Shown here: positions 23,331 to 34,107 of the stretch, piece after piece
Layout of the letters: each line of letters opens with the position of its first letter
How positions within the stretch are numbered: position 1 is the stretch's first letter
From: Scolanthus callimorphus
Taxonomy: Eukaryota > Cnidaria > Anthozoa > Actiniaria > Edwardsiidae
Reading direction: 5' to 3'
DNA length: 64,000 nt
Assembly (NCBI GenBank): GCA_033964015.1
Contig: CM066914.1
Location: forward strand, 10,407,831-10,471,830
Made by a program: the position numbers and the translations under genes
Notes under the pieces: generated by a model
What the model was told of the DNA's origin: nothing
Database searches by the model: none
Seen by the model: the letters and a program-made list of their open reading frames with translations, nothing else

Positions 23331-26254
23331 TAAAACAAATCATAATATTTTATTTCAGTATAACTTATGTTAATATTTCATTCATTTGCTTCGAGTCTAA
23401 ACACGTTAGCTTTTGGTTTCGAAGTAATCGGAAATCTAAACGTCGAAGGTGGTCCGAGCTTTTGTCGTTGATTGAAGGATAAAATCTCCAGGTGGACTCT
23501 GACGTTTAAGCTCAAAGTATTGTAGGTTTACCAGGCTTGTCCGTGAGTAGTGATACATCGTGCAAGGAAGCGAAACGCAGTTTGTTTTGATTTTTGTACT
23601 TTCATTTTCGCATCATATTTGGATAGCGGACTTTCTTTCCGGCGTGTAATGGTAACACGCATTACTATTATCGCAAAAGACATCAGTTAGAAAAGCTTTA
23701 CTCCAAATATGAAATTCTCCCCAGATGCGGAACTTTTAAGATGATATTCCCGCAATGATCATACACTCAATTTACACGTTCATGGAGGTCGAGACGGACT
23801 CGCGTTTCCAGGGATCCGAGAACTCGTACATTTATTTCAAGAAAAGATCGTTTCACAAGTAAACCGTGCTTTTTTGTCCGAGAAACGTATCCCGCTCGTT
23901 GTTCTTATGGAAATAATCTTTACGTTTGATGTAAAAAAACATCGTCTTTGATGAAAAGTGACGGCTGTCCAATGACATGAATAACCGGTTTCTTTGCGTA
24001 AATGTCGACTTGATTTTGCACCGTGTTTTGAGTTTTGCTTTACTCAGACGAAATGGTGGATTTACTCACTAAACTTTATTTGACACACGGACACACGAAA
24101 TAACGTGGTTTACCAAGGATGTTTAGTTCTCAGAGTCCTTCACGGCAACATGACGCAAGAATCACAGCACCGCAAAATATGTTGGAGTTAATTTTACTCG
24201 TCGGTATAACAAGTCTAACAACCATATACGGATATTTTTACACAAATGGAAACTCAATATACGCCAGTTCCTGTTAGGCAATTCCTGCTTTAGAATATTC
24301 CAATATTTATTGTGGGGGTTTCGGCCAGAGCATTGTACAATAGAATAAGGCAGACTGCTGGGCTTGCATTTATTTTGTAAGACTGGAGTGTAGATAGTAA
24401 TTGTTTTCTTGTAAAAGGACAATCTGCTCAGATTACACCGCATGACTCTCGATACACTCTTTATTTTCTTCTAGGTTTCTATTTTACTAACAAAAAATTG
24501 TCAAAAGTGCAAAGTTTTAATTTTCGTTTTGACACTGTCATCTGCCGGCGTCCGTTCCGTGATATGACCCAACCACGACGTCACCGACTAAAAGTCCAAC
24601 TATAACAAATTTTAATTATCATACCCCGAATAAAGGACTGGCTGAATCAAATAAACATCATTTTGTTAGTATAGAACAAATACTATTACAAGGTAATAAA
24701 CACAGAGCATTATCAAAACTAAGATAGTCAATATATCTAAAATGTTAAACGGAACTTCTACGTCGGGTACGGACTTAGAACTCCCAACGAACAAACACTC
24801 CGTATCGTCACTCAAATTGCCTCCAAAATGTCAAAATGTTACAAATATTTTTATACAGTCAGCAAGACTAGTTATTATTCTAACGTAATGCGAAGTTTCA
24901 AGCCATAGTTTTGAGCGCAAGTTGATATTTTACCTGTTTTCTGTGTCGTGGTTGTAGGTCTTGCAAATTTGTCGAAAGCTTTCTGGTTCATGCTGTTATC
25001 GATTAACGACCCCATGGCCACGTGACCGATCGTGCCAGTCTCTCTCTACCGACTCTTACGTAATAGATAGTGCACTGGCAAAAATTGCTGATCGAAGAAG
25101 ACTAACCGCGTTACACTTTTTAGAAATGAAAACGGGTTTTAAAAATATCAGTGCATTATTTTCTACAGTTGCAAATCAAGCAAACGAATCCTTGATCCAG
25201 GAAAAAACGTTCTCTGTACATAAATTACAAATACAATGTGTTCTGAGTGCGAAAGACCGCACAGACAGCGCAGAATGCGAATATGAGTTTTGTCGAGCAA
25301 AGAAACCCAGAAAAAGCAATGAGAGAAATTGAAGAATTTATTCGTTGTGCCAACAACACTCAATCGTTTCTCTTTCTGTCCTTTTCTCCAAGGTTTCTCT
25401 GCTCTGTGAGACCGAGGGAATGCCGACATATTACTGTAGCTTTGTTTTCAGTGTTTTCCACTTTAAGATTTTCTTTGGTTTGTCTTTACACAATATTTAA
25501 TTTCTTCTGTTGCCGAATGCATTATGCTTAAATGACCACTTGTGAAGCGCAATACTAATAATTGAACGCTTTTTATACTGAGTTTTGATTCACAAGACAA
25601 GACGCATCTCATCACGTAGGGCCTTTGCACACACAAAAACTCGCCGACTTGCACGTGAAAATACAGTACGACTTTCCAGAATCTGAACAGATATCTGAAG
25701 TAATGTTTATACCTTGTAAAAAATTGTAATAATTATTACTATTACTGAATGGTGAGGCTTTAGTTACCTGAATGGACTGCTCCTGTAGAAAAGAAGAAGA
25801 CAGTTCCATCAGCAACAAACTGGGATTTCCCTCTATCCTCTACTCTACTGCTCACTAGAATATTACGCAACGATGCTCATGTGGTCTCCTGGAACAAGCC
25901 ACGTGAGTCGGCCGGCACTAAAGAAATAGTTTATAGCAAATGAACGAATAAGTTAAGTAATAACACGCTCAATCATTAGGATAACCGGGTATTGAGTATT
26001 TGACGGGGTGAAATTTTGGCGCTACTCCTAAGCGCTAACAACAGTCACACGCGTTTAGCCGGAATTTTTTTCGCAGTAATTCTGGTCGTTCCAACAAGTT
26101 TGCAACGTTGTAAAAATGTAGAAATTCTGGACTATTATTGGACGCTATTTTGTCACATTTGGCAGGTGGTCCTTCGTGTAGAATTATCCCATCAAAAAAA
26201 GTCTCAACCAAGCGAAATTTTCACAACAGCGACGTGGTCAGATTTATCTTTCTA

Positions 26255-26538
26255 AAGGCCAGTTTACACTTACGATTTTCCTCGCGCGAGTTGCAATTCC
26301 AACTCGCTTGTGTAAACGATATGCAAATCTGATTTCTGTGCTCTCTTTTTCTTCAAATCGCATCAAGTTGCAAAGAGTGTGTGCCATGTTTGAAATCTTC
26401 ACGATATCACGCGACAAATATCGTGGCAGATCGCGCCGAGTTGCAACTAGTTTACATTAGTGATTTTGAGTTCACGCGTATGTGCGAGAAAAATCGCCGC
26501 GACTCGCGCGACAAAAATTGCAAGTGTAAACGGACCTC
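26255..26538. mobile_element. TIR element with GGCCAGTTTACACTT ends
   Basis: Left end AGGCCAGTTTACACTTACGA; right end TTGCAAGTGTAAACGGACCT. Inner parts repeat sub-motifs of the ends (GAGTTGCAA, GTTTACA). About 280 bp, non-coding. Confidence 0.7.
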
Positions 26539-26999
26539 AAAAAATAGATATTTGCATTGTCAATCATGTCTTCATGAGGTACGCACGTACGTACTGTTTT
26601 GCTACGCACGTGTACACCACACCACAGACACCACACCAGACACCACACACCACACCACAGTGTGAATACAGAAATCCTCTAGCATGCACTGGGTTTACTG
26701 GACTAGGGGGTCCCATGAGGGGGTCCTCTTGGCTATTTCGGGTGACAAAACGAGAGTAGCTTTAAAGGGGCAACATATCATGCCCACAATACATTGCCTT
26801 TTTTAGTACAAACGATTTAGTGCATCAGAAACTCTCTCTAGTCATGCAAACGATCGTGTACTTTTACGAGCATTCACGCGTTCGTTTCGTAAAATGAGCT
26901 AAACCTGGCCCGTAGCTCACGCCCTTGGTTCGTTGTCTTCATTTTTCCAGAGAAAACAAAAACCTCGTTTTTGTGGCCTGAGGAGGGTTCGTTCGAACC

Positions 27000-27205
27000 C
27001 CTCGAACCCCCTCCCCTACGGCCCCCCTCTCCTACGGCCCCCCTCTCCTACGGCCCCCCTCTCCTACGGCCCCCCTCTCCTACGGCCCCCCTCTCCTACG
27101 GGCCCCCTCTCCTACGGCCCCCTCTCCTACGGCCCCCCTCTCCTACGGGCCCCCTCTCCTACGGCCCCCCTCTCCTACGGGCCCCCTCTCCTACGGGCCC
27201 CCTCT
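27000..27205. repeat. CTCCTACGGCCCCC minisatellite, about 14 copies
   Basis: 15-16 bp units CTCCTACGGCCCCCCT or CTCCTACGGGCCCCCT. The array resumes for two units at 28011-28040, on the far side of the inserted element at 27206-28010. Confidence 0.93.
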
Positions 27206-28010
27206 CACGATGGTCGGTTGCTAGGGTTTTTTCCTCCCGGAAGCTACTTAAATTAAATTTTAGGCTCAACGAGGAGTAGATTATATTCCAAATGAAGCAA
27301 AACAATACTAAACATCTTACTCAAGAAAAATCCAATTTTGTACAATTGTAAAGGTTTTTTCGTGTTTTCTTGAAAATATGACGTCATAAGTGACTCCTAT
27401 TTTTAGTAACAACATCGGAAATTTGTAAAGCAAGAAAAACGTTGAAAACGTTACAAACTTTTTTGCTACACAAAAATAAGATTTATAGCGAAAACTCCAA
27501 CTCAATCCGATAAAATGGTGTGAAGTTACAGCTAATGAAAGGATTCAAAATTCCCGCCTGATGACCATATATGGTCAATATTGAGGCTATTAAACGCGAG
27601 GAAGAATTAATGGTTCGACTAATTCTTCCTCGCGTTTAAATAGCCTCAATATTGACCATATATGGTCATTAGGCGGGAATTTTGAATTCTTTCATTAGCT
27701 GTAACTTCACGCCATTTTATCCAATCGAGATGCGGTTTTCGCCATAAATCATAACATTCTATAAAGAAAACTAATATGTGATTTTGACTGTTTCTTTCCT
27801 AAATTTTTATACTAATGTCAAATTTGGTCATCAATTATGACGTCACAATAGCAGTCACATGGGATCACATGACACAAATTGAAATATAATTTATTGACCT
27901 ACTTTCCTGCCAAGTTTCGTCACATTCGATGCAAACTAATTCTGTCTATGCCCGGAAACTCTCAGTTTTGAGAGGTGTGGGAGAAAAAGCCCTAGCAACC
28001 GACCACCGTG
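27206..28010. mobile_element. TIR transposon inserted inside the minisatellite, with a central palindrome
   Basis: The left end CACGATGGTCGGTTGCTAGG and the right end CCTAGCAACCGACCACCGTG are reverse complements with one mismatch, and the TIR extends about 10 more bases inward. A 3-bp TCT flanks both sides. The centre (27540-27725) is a nearly perfect palindrome around TTAATGGTTCGACTAATTC. Both flanks belong to the same minisatellite, so the insertion is younger than the array. CAC... ends with a 3-bp duplication resemble CMC/EnSpm elements, but the family is not certain. No transposase is present. Confidence 0.88.
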
Positions 28011-28849
28011 TCTCCTACGGGCCCCCTCTCCTACGGGCCTGTTAACTGACAAAAAGTATTCACAGTATTGAGCTTTATGCAAAGACTTTATGCAAAGACC
28101 TCCATACAAATTTGCCTCGGTATATCGGTAAAATTGCTAAAAAGACGCGATATTTCGATATTCTCATTCCGCTCGGTATGCGGGATGTGGCTTAAAAACA
28201 CGTGTTTTTTTTCGGGAAAAAGTTCTGAAATGACGATAATTCGGTATTATCTTTGTTTGCGGTGACCGGGATTTTATAGAGCTGGGAGATCAGGCGCGAA
28301 GCATGCCAAATCTTCTGCGATTAGCTTCCTGAACCAGTATAATTTTCACGGTCAGTCGAATGAAATAATAGTGCAGTGTCTTCTAGACGAGTTTTTAACA
28401 CGGTATCGCGATATTTGTCGAATTTCGGACGCGATATTACGGTATTTGCGACTTGTGGACGCGATATTCGAGGGTCCCCTCACCCCCTTCATAAATAATC
28501 TGTGTCAAGAGCGCTTTTGTTTGTGTACATAACCTCACCTTTAAAAAAACAAAGTTCTACTATAAAAACTTTTAAAAAAATAATAATTTGCCCACTATGA
28601 CAAAAGTAAAACAGATAATAACAGGAGTGTGCAGTGAGTGTGATTTTACTAAGTTAATTTAGACACACATATTCCTTTGTTCTATTTTTTGGGTAATTGA
28701 AGCGCAAAAGCCACACATAAAGATGATATAGGAAATTATTTATTCAAGAATCTAGTCTACATAATATACATATAACTCGTTCAAAAAAGGTCTCTTTGGC
28801 AATTGAGCTTTGATAATTGAGAGCCATTAAAAAGTATTGCAGGCTATTT

Positions 28850-29550
28850 AAGGTTACTGAGAACCTTCGCGCACGTGTTCGAAAAAAAAATCATACACGT
28901 CCTTAGTTTAACCAAAACATATCAACCTATATATCGTTGGAAAGCTTATAGAATGGACTAGCGAACTATGGAAAAAGAATTATTTTTTTCATAATTACAA
29001 ATTTTTTTAAGGTTTTATTAAAAATTCGGCTGTGAGAGTTTCAAGAGATAACGCTGACGAACTGCTAGACCTTGACTCCCAAGTAACACATTGTTTTAAT
29101 CATTAAAGGTGTTTCTCAAAAACCGTGTCTGCGTTTTTTAAAATTTTGCTTTGCTCAAAAGTTATCGAACTTTTAAATTTCGAAGGTCAAATTTTGTGGA
29201 ATTTTCACGCTCTAAAAATTTTAAAAATTCATAACTGCTGAACTAAACAAAATTTAAAAAATCGCAGACACGGTTTTTGAGAAACACCTTTAAGGATTAA
29301 AACAATGTGTTACTTGGGAGTCATGGTCCAGCAGTTCGACAGCGCTAGCTCGTGAAAATAGCACACCAAAATATTTAATCAATGCTTTAAAAAAAATAAA
29401 AGGTATCAATAAGTGATTTCTTTTTGCCATAGCCCGCTAGTCCATTCTATAAGCTTTCCAACCATATATAGGTTGACATATTTTGGTTAAACTAAGGACG
29501 TGTATGATTTTTTTTTCGAACAACGTGCGCGAAGGTTCTCAGTAACCTTA
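28850..29550. mobile_element. Fold-back element, about 700 bp palindrome
   Basis: The left arm starts AAGGTTACTGAGAACCTTCG and the right arm ends CGAAGGTTCTCAGTAACCTT. Matching inner blocks include CACGTCCTTAGTTTAACC, AAGCTTATAGAATGGACTA and TGACTCCCAAGTAACACATT. The arms are about 330 bp each with a short centre near 29200. No coding capacity. Confidence 0.88.
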
Positions 29551-29968
29551 ACAAATCTAGACGATTATTTCGCTAATTTCTTGCGAATTTGACTGCATTA
29601 AAGCTACCTCAAGTAACCCTAAAGTGGTGACACTACCCCCTTTAAGTTGCCATTAGCAAAAGATTGAAAATTTATCGATTGGGCCTCTTAGACTATTTGA
29701 AAATGCTTTTGCATGCCAGACCCACAAAGGCTATTGCATCTGTATCTTTTGGGGTGTATAAGTGAAAGTTAATGAATCATACAAGGGCAATGACTAATTG
29801 AGTATTGATCATCTTTCTGCCTTTCAACAAAGCTATATTACAACAGCTATATCATCAGTTGTCACAACATGGGTCCTTTGCTTCCACCCATATTGCTTGA
29901 GTAGCTATATTTCACTGATGTGCATTTGTTACCTTCCTGGTACATCTAGAGTGACATGATAACACTAT

Positions 29969-32900
29969 TTACATGTTTGCAGCTCGCTCTAAAGTTTTAC
30001 AGGCATCTTTGAGCTTTCCAACAAGATCCTGGAAAATGAAAAATATAATATATACATTTACTTTTTTCCTAGAGGGCACGGTACCAAATTCCGCATTCTG
30101 ATTAGTTCTTAGAGTGTGCACGCATGGGCGATATTTTCCTATATTTGACCTAGGTCACGGTAACCATTTGCGTGCGCTTGTTTTCATAAAATATTTTATT
30201 AGAGTTGGAAAAGGATAAAAAATAAGTTATTTACTGGCTAAGGTCGGTCAGTATTGGGAAAAACCGTGACCTCAGCCTGGAAAATGTTTGCCTCTGTAAG
30301 AGCCTTGGTCAACATTTTCCATCCCTTAGTCACAGTATTTCCCCATAAGGACCTCCCAGTCGGTGAATAACATATATCCATGATATACCAGATTCCAGGT
30401 TAGAATACCTTTACACACAATTATATTGTTGGGAAAGGGGCCACAACACTAAAGTTTGGGAAAGCAGTTGTCCAACAAGGATCAATGCCAGCTTTGAAAT
30501 GCATCTATACTACCTTTTTTGGAACTTCAAAATGTCTGGTCTTAGAACAGAACAAACAATATTGTTATACCTGTAACTGCTCCATAGAACAAGAAAACTG
30601 GACATCTTTCTGATTAGAAGTGTTGCTATCCTGTGATGGTCAGAAGAACAAAAGTTTGTTGCCATGGTCTGTTGTCAAAAAACAATTCAAATTTTTTTTT
30701 TTTTGGGGGGGGCATAATTATTTGTGGGCCAAGTAAATTTTATTTTAAGGGACAACAACAAACAGCACAACTCATTAGACAAGGCTTAATGTAAAAAATC
30801 ATTGGTTGAAAAAATAAGTCTTTCATTTGCAGCAGCTGGATGACAACTTAAAGTGCCACTAAAGGCAGAAGTCAACTACATTTCATCAAAAAGATCCATC
30901 ATCCAAGGGAACAGTAGCGAAACAAAAATGTGCTTTACGCCCGCCGTTAATATTTTATTGATTTTTGAATACTTTCGATTGGCGTTTTTTTTTTTTCGTT
31001 CAACTATGCGCGATGCATCTTGGGGGAGAAGTTCTTCAGAACAATGGTTCCTATGACGCATGAAGAAGACATAGAAAATACAACAAAGAAGGTCTTTGTT
31101 CTTCTTTCATTGTCTTCTTCATGGTCTTTGTTCTACTTTCTATGTCTTCTTCATGCGTCACAGGAACCATTGTTCACCCCACAGGATGCAGAAACACATA
31201 GTTGAACGAAAAAAAAATCGCCAATCGGAAATATTAAAAAATCATAAAATATTAACGGCGCGCGGTAAACACATTTTTCTTTCATTACTGTTCCTTTGGA
31301 TAATGGATCTTTTTGATGAAATGTAGTTGACTTCTACCTTTAGTGGCACTTTAAAGTAGGCCCTAAGCAACCTGTTACCCTGATGGCTTAACAGAGCTTC
31401 TTAAAGTGGCTTGAACAGATCAGGGCTCACATTAATTTGTAAAGTATTCAGAGTGTACAGTACCTCCGTTTTTAATGTGATTAGATATGTGGGCTTGTTA
31501 ACTTTCTCCATATGATTGTTCTGTAGATAAAAAAAACATTTAATACTGAGAACTGAAAATCTACTTTTCTCTGAATTAAATTGACAAGTTGTTTTAGGAT
31601 GCTTGCCTTGATGTAATAATCTAACCTCCAGTCCACATCAACAATATGTGGAAAAGAGCTTCCAGTGCTGTTGAAAAAGTAAAAAAAAAAGTTACAGTAA
31701 CATGAATACAATTGAACTTGAAGGTAGTTAATAGCTTATGTGCTCACCTGCTAAGAATGGCCTCTACTGCTGTCTTGTTCTCCTGGTAGCAGAAGTAATA
31801 GAATCAGGTAAACAGAAAATAAATATTTGCATTCGAATAGGAATTTTATGCTCTCGCCCCCATGTATTTAATATGTACATCAAAGTGCATGTGATGTAGG
31901 AATTAACTGGAAGGAGGGTTGGGTGTCATATGGTGGGATAGAATTTCAAGCACACAGAGTCGCTCATTCGAGCCCTCCAACACGGTCGAGCAGCATCTTG
32001 TGTTTTCTTCAACTCCCTTTTTTACAGCCAGCGAACAGAGCTCAGGCTAGCCGCAGCATTTGTTTAACAATGGGGGCGAAGGCATAAAGGGAGGTATTAC
32101 CATCCTTACATGGCACCACATGGCTAATGTGAGATTTGAGAAAAAACAATATACCATCCCCATTGAAGGGATTGGAAATTCCAGAGGGTTGTGGTGGTGG
32201 GAGGGGCACTCAGTTTTCCTGCAATTCCCCATACAATCACTGCATTTTTCGCTGGAAATTAGGGGTGGGTCAGGGGGTCATATTTCAAACCCTTCCATGG
32301 GAGGGTATGGATAATTTTGGAATCACGCAAACATATTTGGAAATCAACATACCTGGTAAACATTTCCAAAGTATTCAATTCTCTCAGTTGTCCATTTACA
32401 GTCTTCTAGATTGGAACTGTTTTTAACAAACATATGTCACAGAGTCAGTAATAAGAAGGCTAATAATATAGAGCAGATTTTATGAGTGTTGAAATTAAGT
32501 CAGACTTGCTCTTTCTACGTGGTCCTATTAGTTGAAGTCTTGGATATTTGTTTAGCAGCCAATAAGAATGCAAAGAAAAACCAAACACACAGTGACCTTT
32601 GTTTTCTTGGGTCAGAATTAACTCAAATCATACTGACTTCATCACATGTTGGCCATTTGTTGAATAGACCTCCTCAGCTTGGGTGTAATGTTTTGCCCAT
32701 TTCAGATCACATGGCATTCCCATGAGTATTCTCTCTTTGTTTGGAATGCTTCAATATTCATATATCCTTCGCTGCACAGCAGAAAAAGAAAGAGGAATGC
32801 CACATGGGAATGCCACATGATCTGAAGTGGGAAAACATTATGCCCAAGCCGAGGAGGTCTATTTGTTCTATTTCTGAATGACTATGTGTATTTACTTTGC

Positions 32901-33813
32901 ATTAAGTTTCGACACTCATCCAACAACTACTCTATGGAAATGATGGTGGTGATACATATCTTATGAAGTATGACAGCACAAGCAGTTTGTGAAATACCTG
33001 ATATTTGTGGAATCACTATCTGTTTTTACAGCTTCTAATATCAATGAGACTATTCCAGCATAAGCTTGTTTCAGAGTAGCAGCATCTACTATAGACAAAT
33101 CCTCATTGACTGTAAATGATAGAGGAATAGGGTTGTGAGACAGGAAAACCCTGATCTCTGGGGAGAGTTGGGATCCCTGTGTAGCCCATTCACATGCTTC
33201 AATTTTAGCTGCAATAGGCCACTTGCACTAACTGGGTCAAATCCAATACATTGAGTCAAAATCTTGAAAATTCAACTTGCTCCCATTTGCTCCAGGCTAG
33301 AGATTTTATGCTGAAACTTCAGTTTCTGACTAGTAATATCAATTGGTTCTTTGTATTTCTGGAATTGATTTTGACAAAACATCTTGTTAAGAGGTAGTTG
33401 GGGTCACGACCCAGGGTTCCAGAAAATATCCACACCAAAATATCCATCACACCTCAAGTTGCATGTGGGCCATCAAGCCAGCCATTCCAGGATAATTTCA
33501 CAGGTTGTCATTCAGCACGTCCCATATAACATCAGGTCCATGGCAGTCGCCCGGCCTGACAAATGTTTTCTTTCAGATTTATTAGTCTATTAGAAGATAG
33601 ATTGCTCTCTATCTAGCAAAATAAAGATAATTATTGCAGAGCTAAGAAGGACACATATCGTAAATGCGTCATACCTTGCAGAGAACTCTCATCTTTGCGT
33701 CTGAGTAGAATATCAAATGCAGCTCCAAGCAAAGCCCGGAAGCTACGGTCGCCAACTCTTGCAGAATCTCCACACAAACTCACTCCCTCGCTCACCAAAC
33801 TGCTCAGCTCCAT
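29969..33813 (-). CDS. COMMD3: COMM domain-containing protein 3
   Basis: COMMD3 is a subunit of the Commander (CCC/retriever) endosomal recycling complex. Eight exons on the minus strand: 33813-33675, 33109-32998, 32416-32353, 31782-31748, 31667-31607, 31520-31464, 30630-30571, 30028-29969. All phases join, giving 195 residues, exactly the human length. The N terminus (MELSSLVSEGVSL, then FRALLGAAFDILL) and the central segment (LKQAYAGIVSLILEA, LEDCKWTTERIEYF) match the helical N-domain. The COMM domain begins at about residue 124 with the family Trp motif (FPHIVDVDWRLDYYIK), followed by PTYLITL, FSCSMEQLQ and DLVGKLKDACKTLERA. Intron 5 appears to use a GC donor (AAG|GCAAGC). Intron 6 carries a TTAA-flanked palindromic element. 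CISD3 is divergent from it across 294 bp, so a shared promoter is likely. Confidence 0.96.
30852..31350. mobile_element. TTAA-flanked palindromic MITE in COMMD3 intron 6
   Basis: The ends are AGTGCCACTAAAGGCAGAAG and its complement CTTCTACCTTTAGTGGCACT, each flanked by TTAA, the target of piggyBac-like transposases. The arms are about 200 bp and include ACTACATTTCATCAAAAAGA. The centre is GAAGAAGACATAGAA-type imperfect repeats. No transposase ORF. Confidence 0.82.
32662..32865. mobile_element. Inverted-repeat element in COMMD3 intron 2
   Basis: AATAGACCTCCTCAGCTTGG at the left and CCAAGCCGAGGAGGTCTATT at the right are complementary. The arms continue through ATGTTTTGCCCATTTCAGATC and its complement. 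About 200 bp, non-coding. Confidence 0.75.
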
Positions 33814-34107
33814 TGGTAAAAACCACTAAGTCTGTTCTCCAGATAAATATGCTACTTTTACGCTTTAAATAATTACAATTTAGGTCGCAGGTGCGGAAAA
33901 AAGAAGTGTTTTTAGATCCTCAACTTTCACGCGCCTTCGCCGCCATCTTCACAGTCAAGAATACTCTCCAGTCCCCTCGCGCGCGGGACGCGAGGAACGC
34001 CTGATGATCATTGCAGAGTCGGAGTCGAAGAACTATTTAGAGTTGTCGCCAGTGCGCACATTCTAAAAGCTGTTTCTTTGCCTAGATTGCCTAACAATTG
34101 TACTAGC
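33814..34107. promoter_or_regulatory. Likely bidirectional promoter, COMMD3 / CISD3
   Basis: The start codons of two divergent housekeeping-type genes are 294 bp apart. The spacer contains GCCGCCATCTT (33939-33949), which on the minus strand reads AAGATGGCGGC, the YY1 site often found near animal transcription starts. CG dinucleotides are locally enriched (CGCGCGCGGGACGCGAGG). Promoter activity is inferred from layout. Confidence 0.6.

Larger units (their letters stand above)
21881..29968. other. Intergenic region between PCGF copy B and COMMD3, rich in mobile elements
   Basis: Eight kb without a supported coding region. It holds TIR or palindromic elements at 22057-22308, 23145-23330, 26255-26538, 27206-28010 and 28850-29550, plus minisatellites at 22338-22610 and 27000-27205. 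A 5' non-coding exon of PCGF copy B should lie here but could not be placed. The open frame at 24961-25332 has no recognisable features. Confidence 0.55.

Noticed and set aside
24961..25332. 123-codon plus-strand ORF
   Set aside because: No domain, no signal, no supporting splice sites, and it lies in an element-rich region.
26933..27279. Proline-rich ORFs (PLSYGPPLLRPPSPT repeats)
   Set aside because: Product of the CTCCTACGGCCCCC minisatellite.
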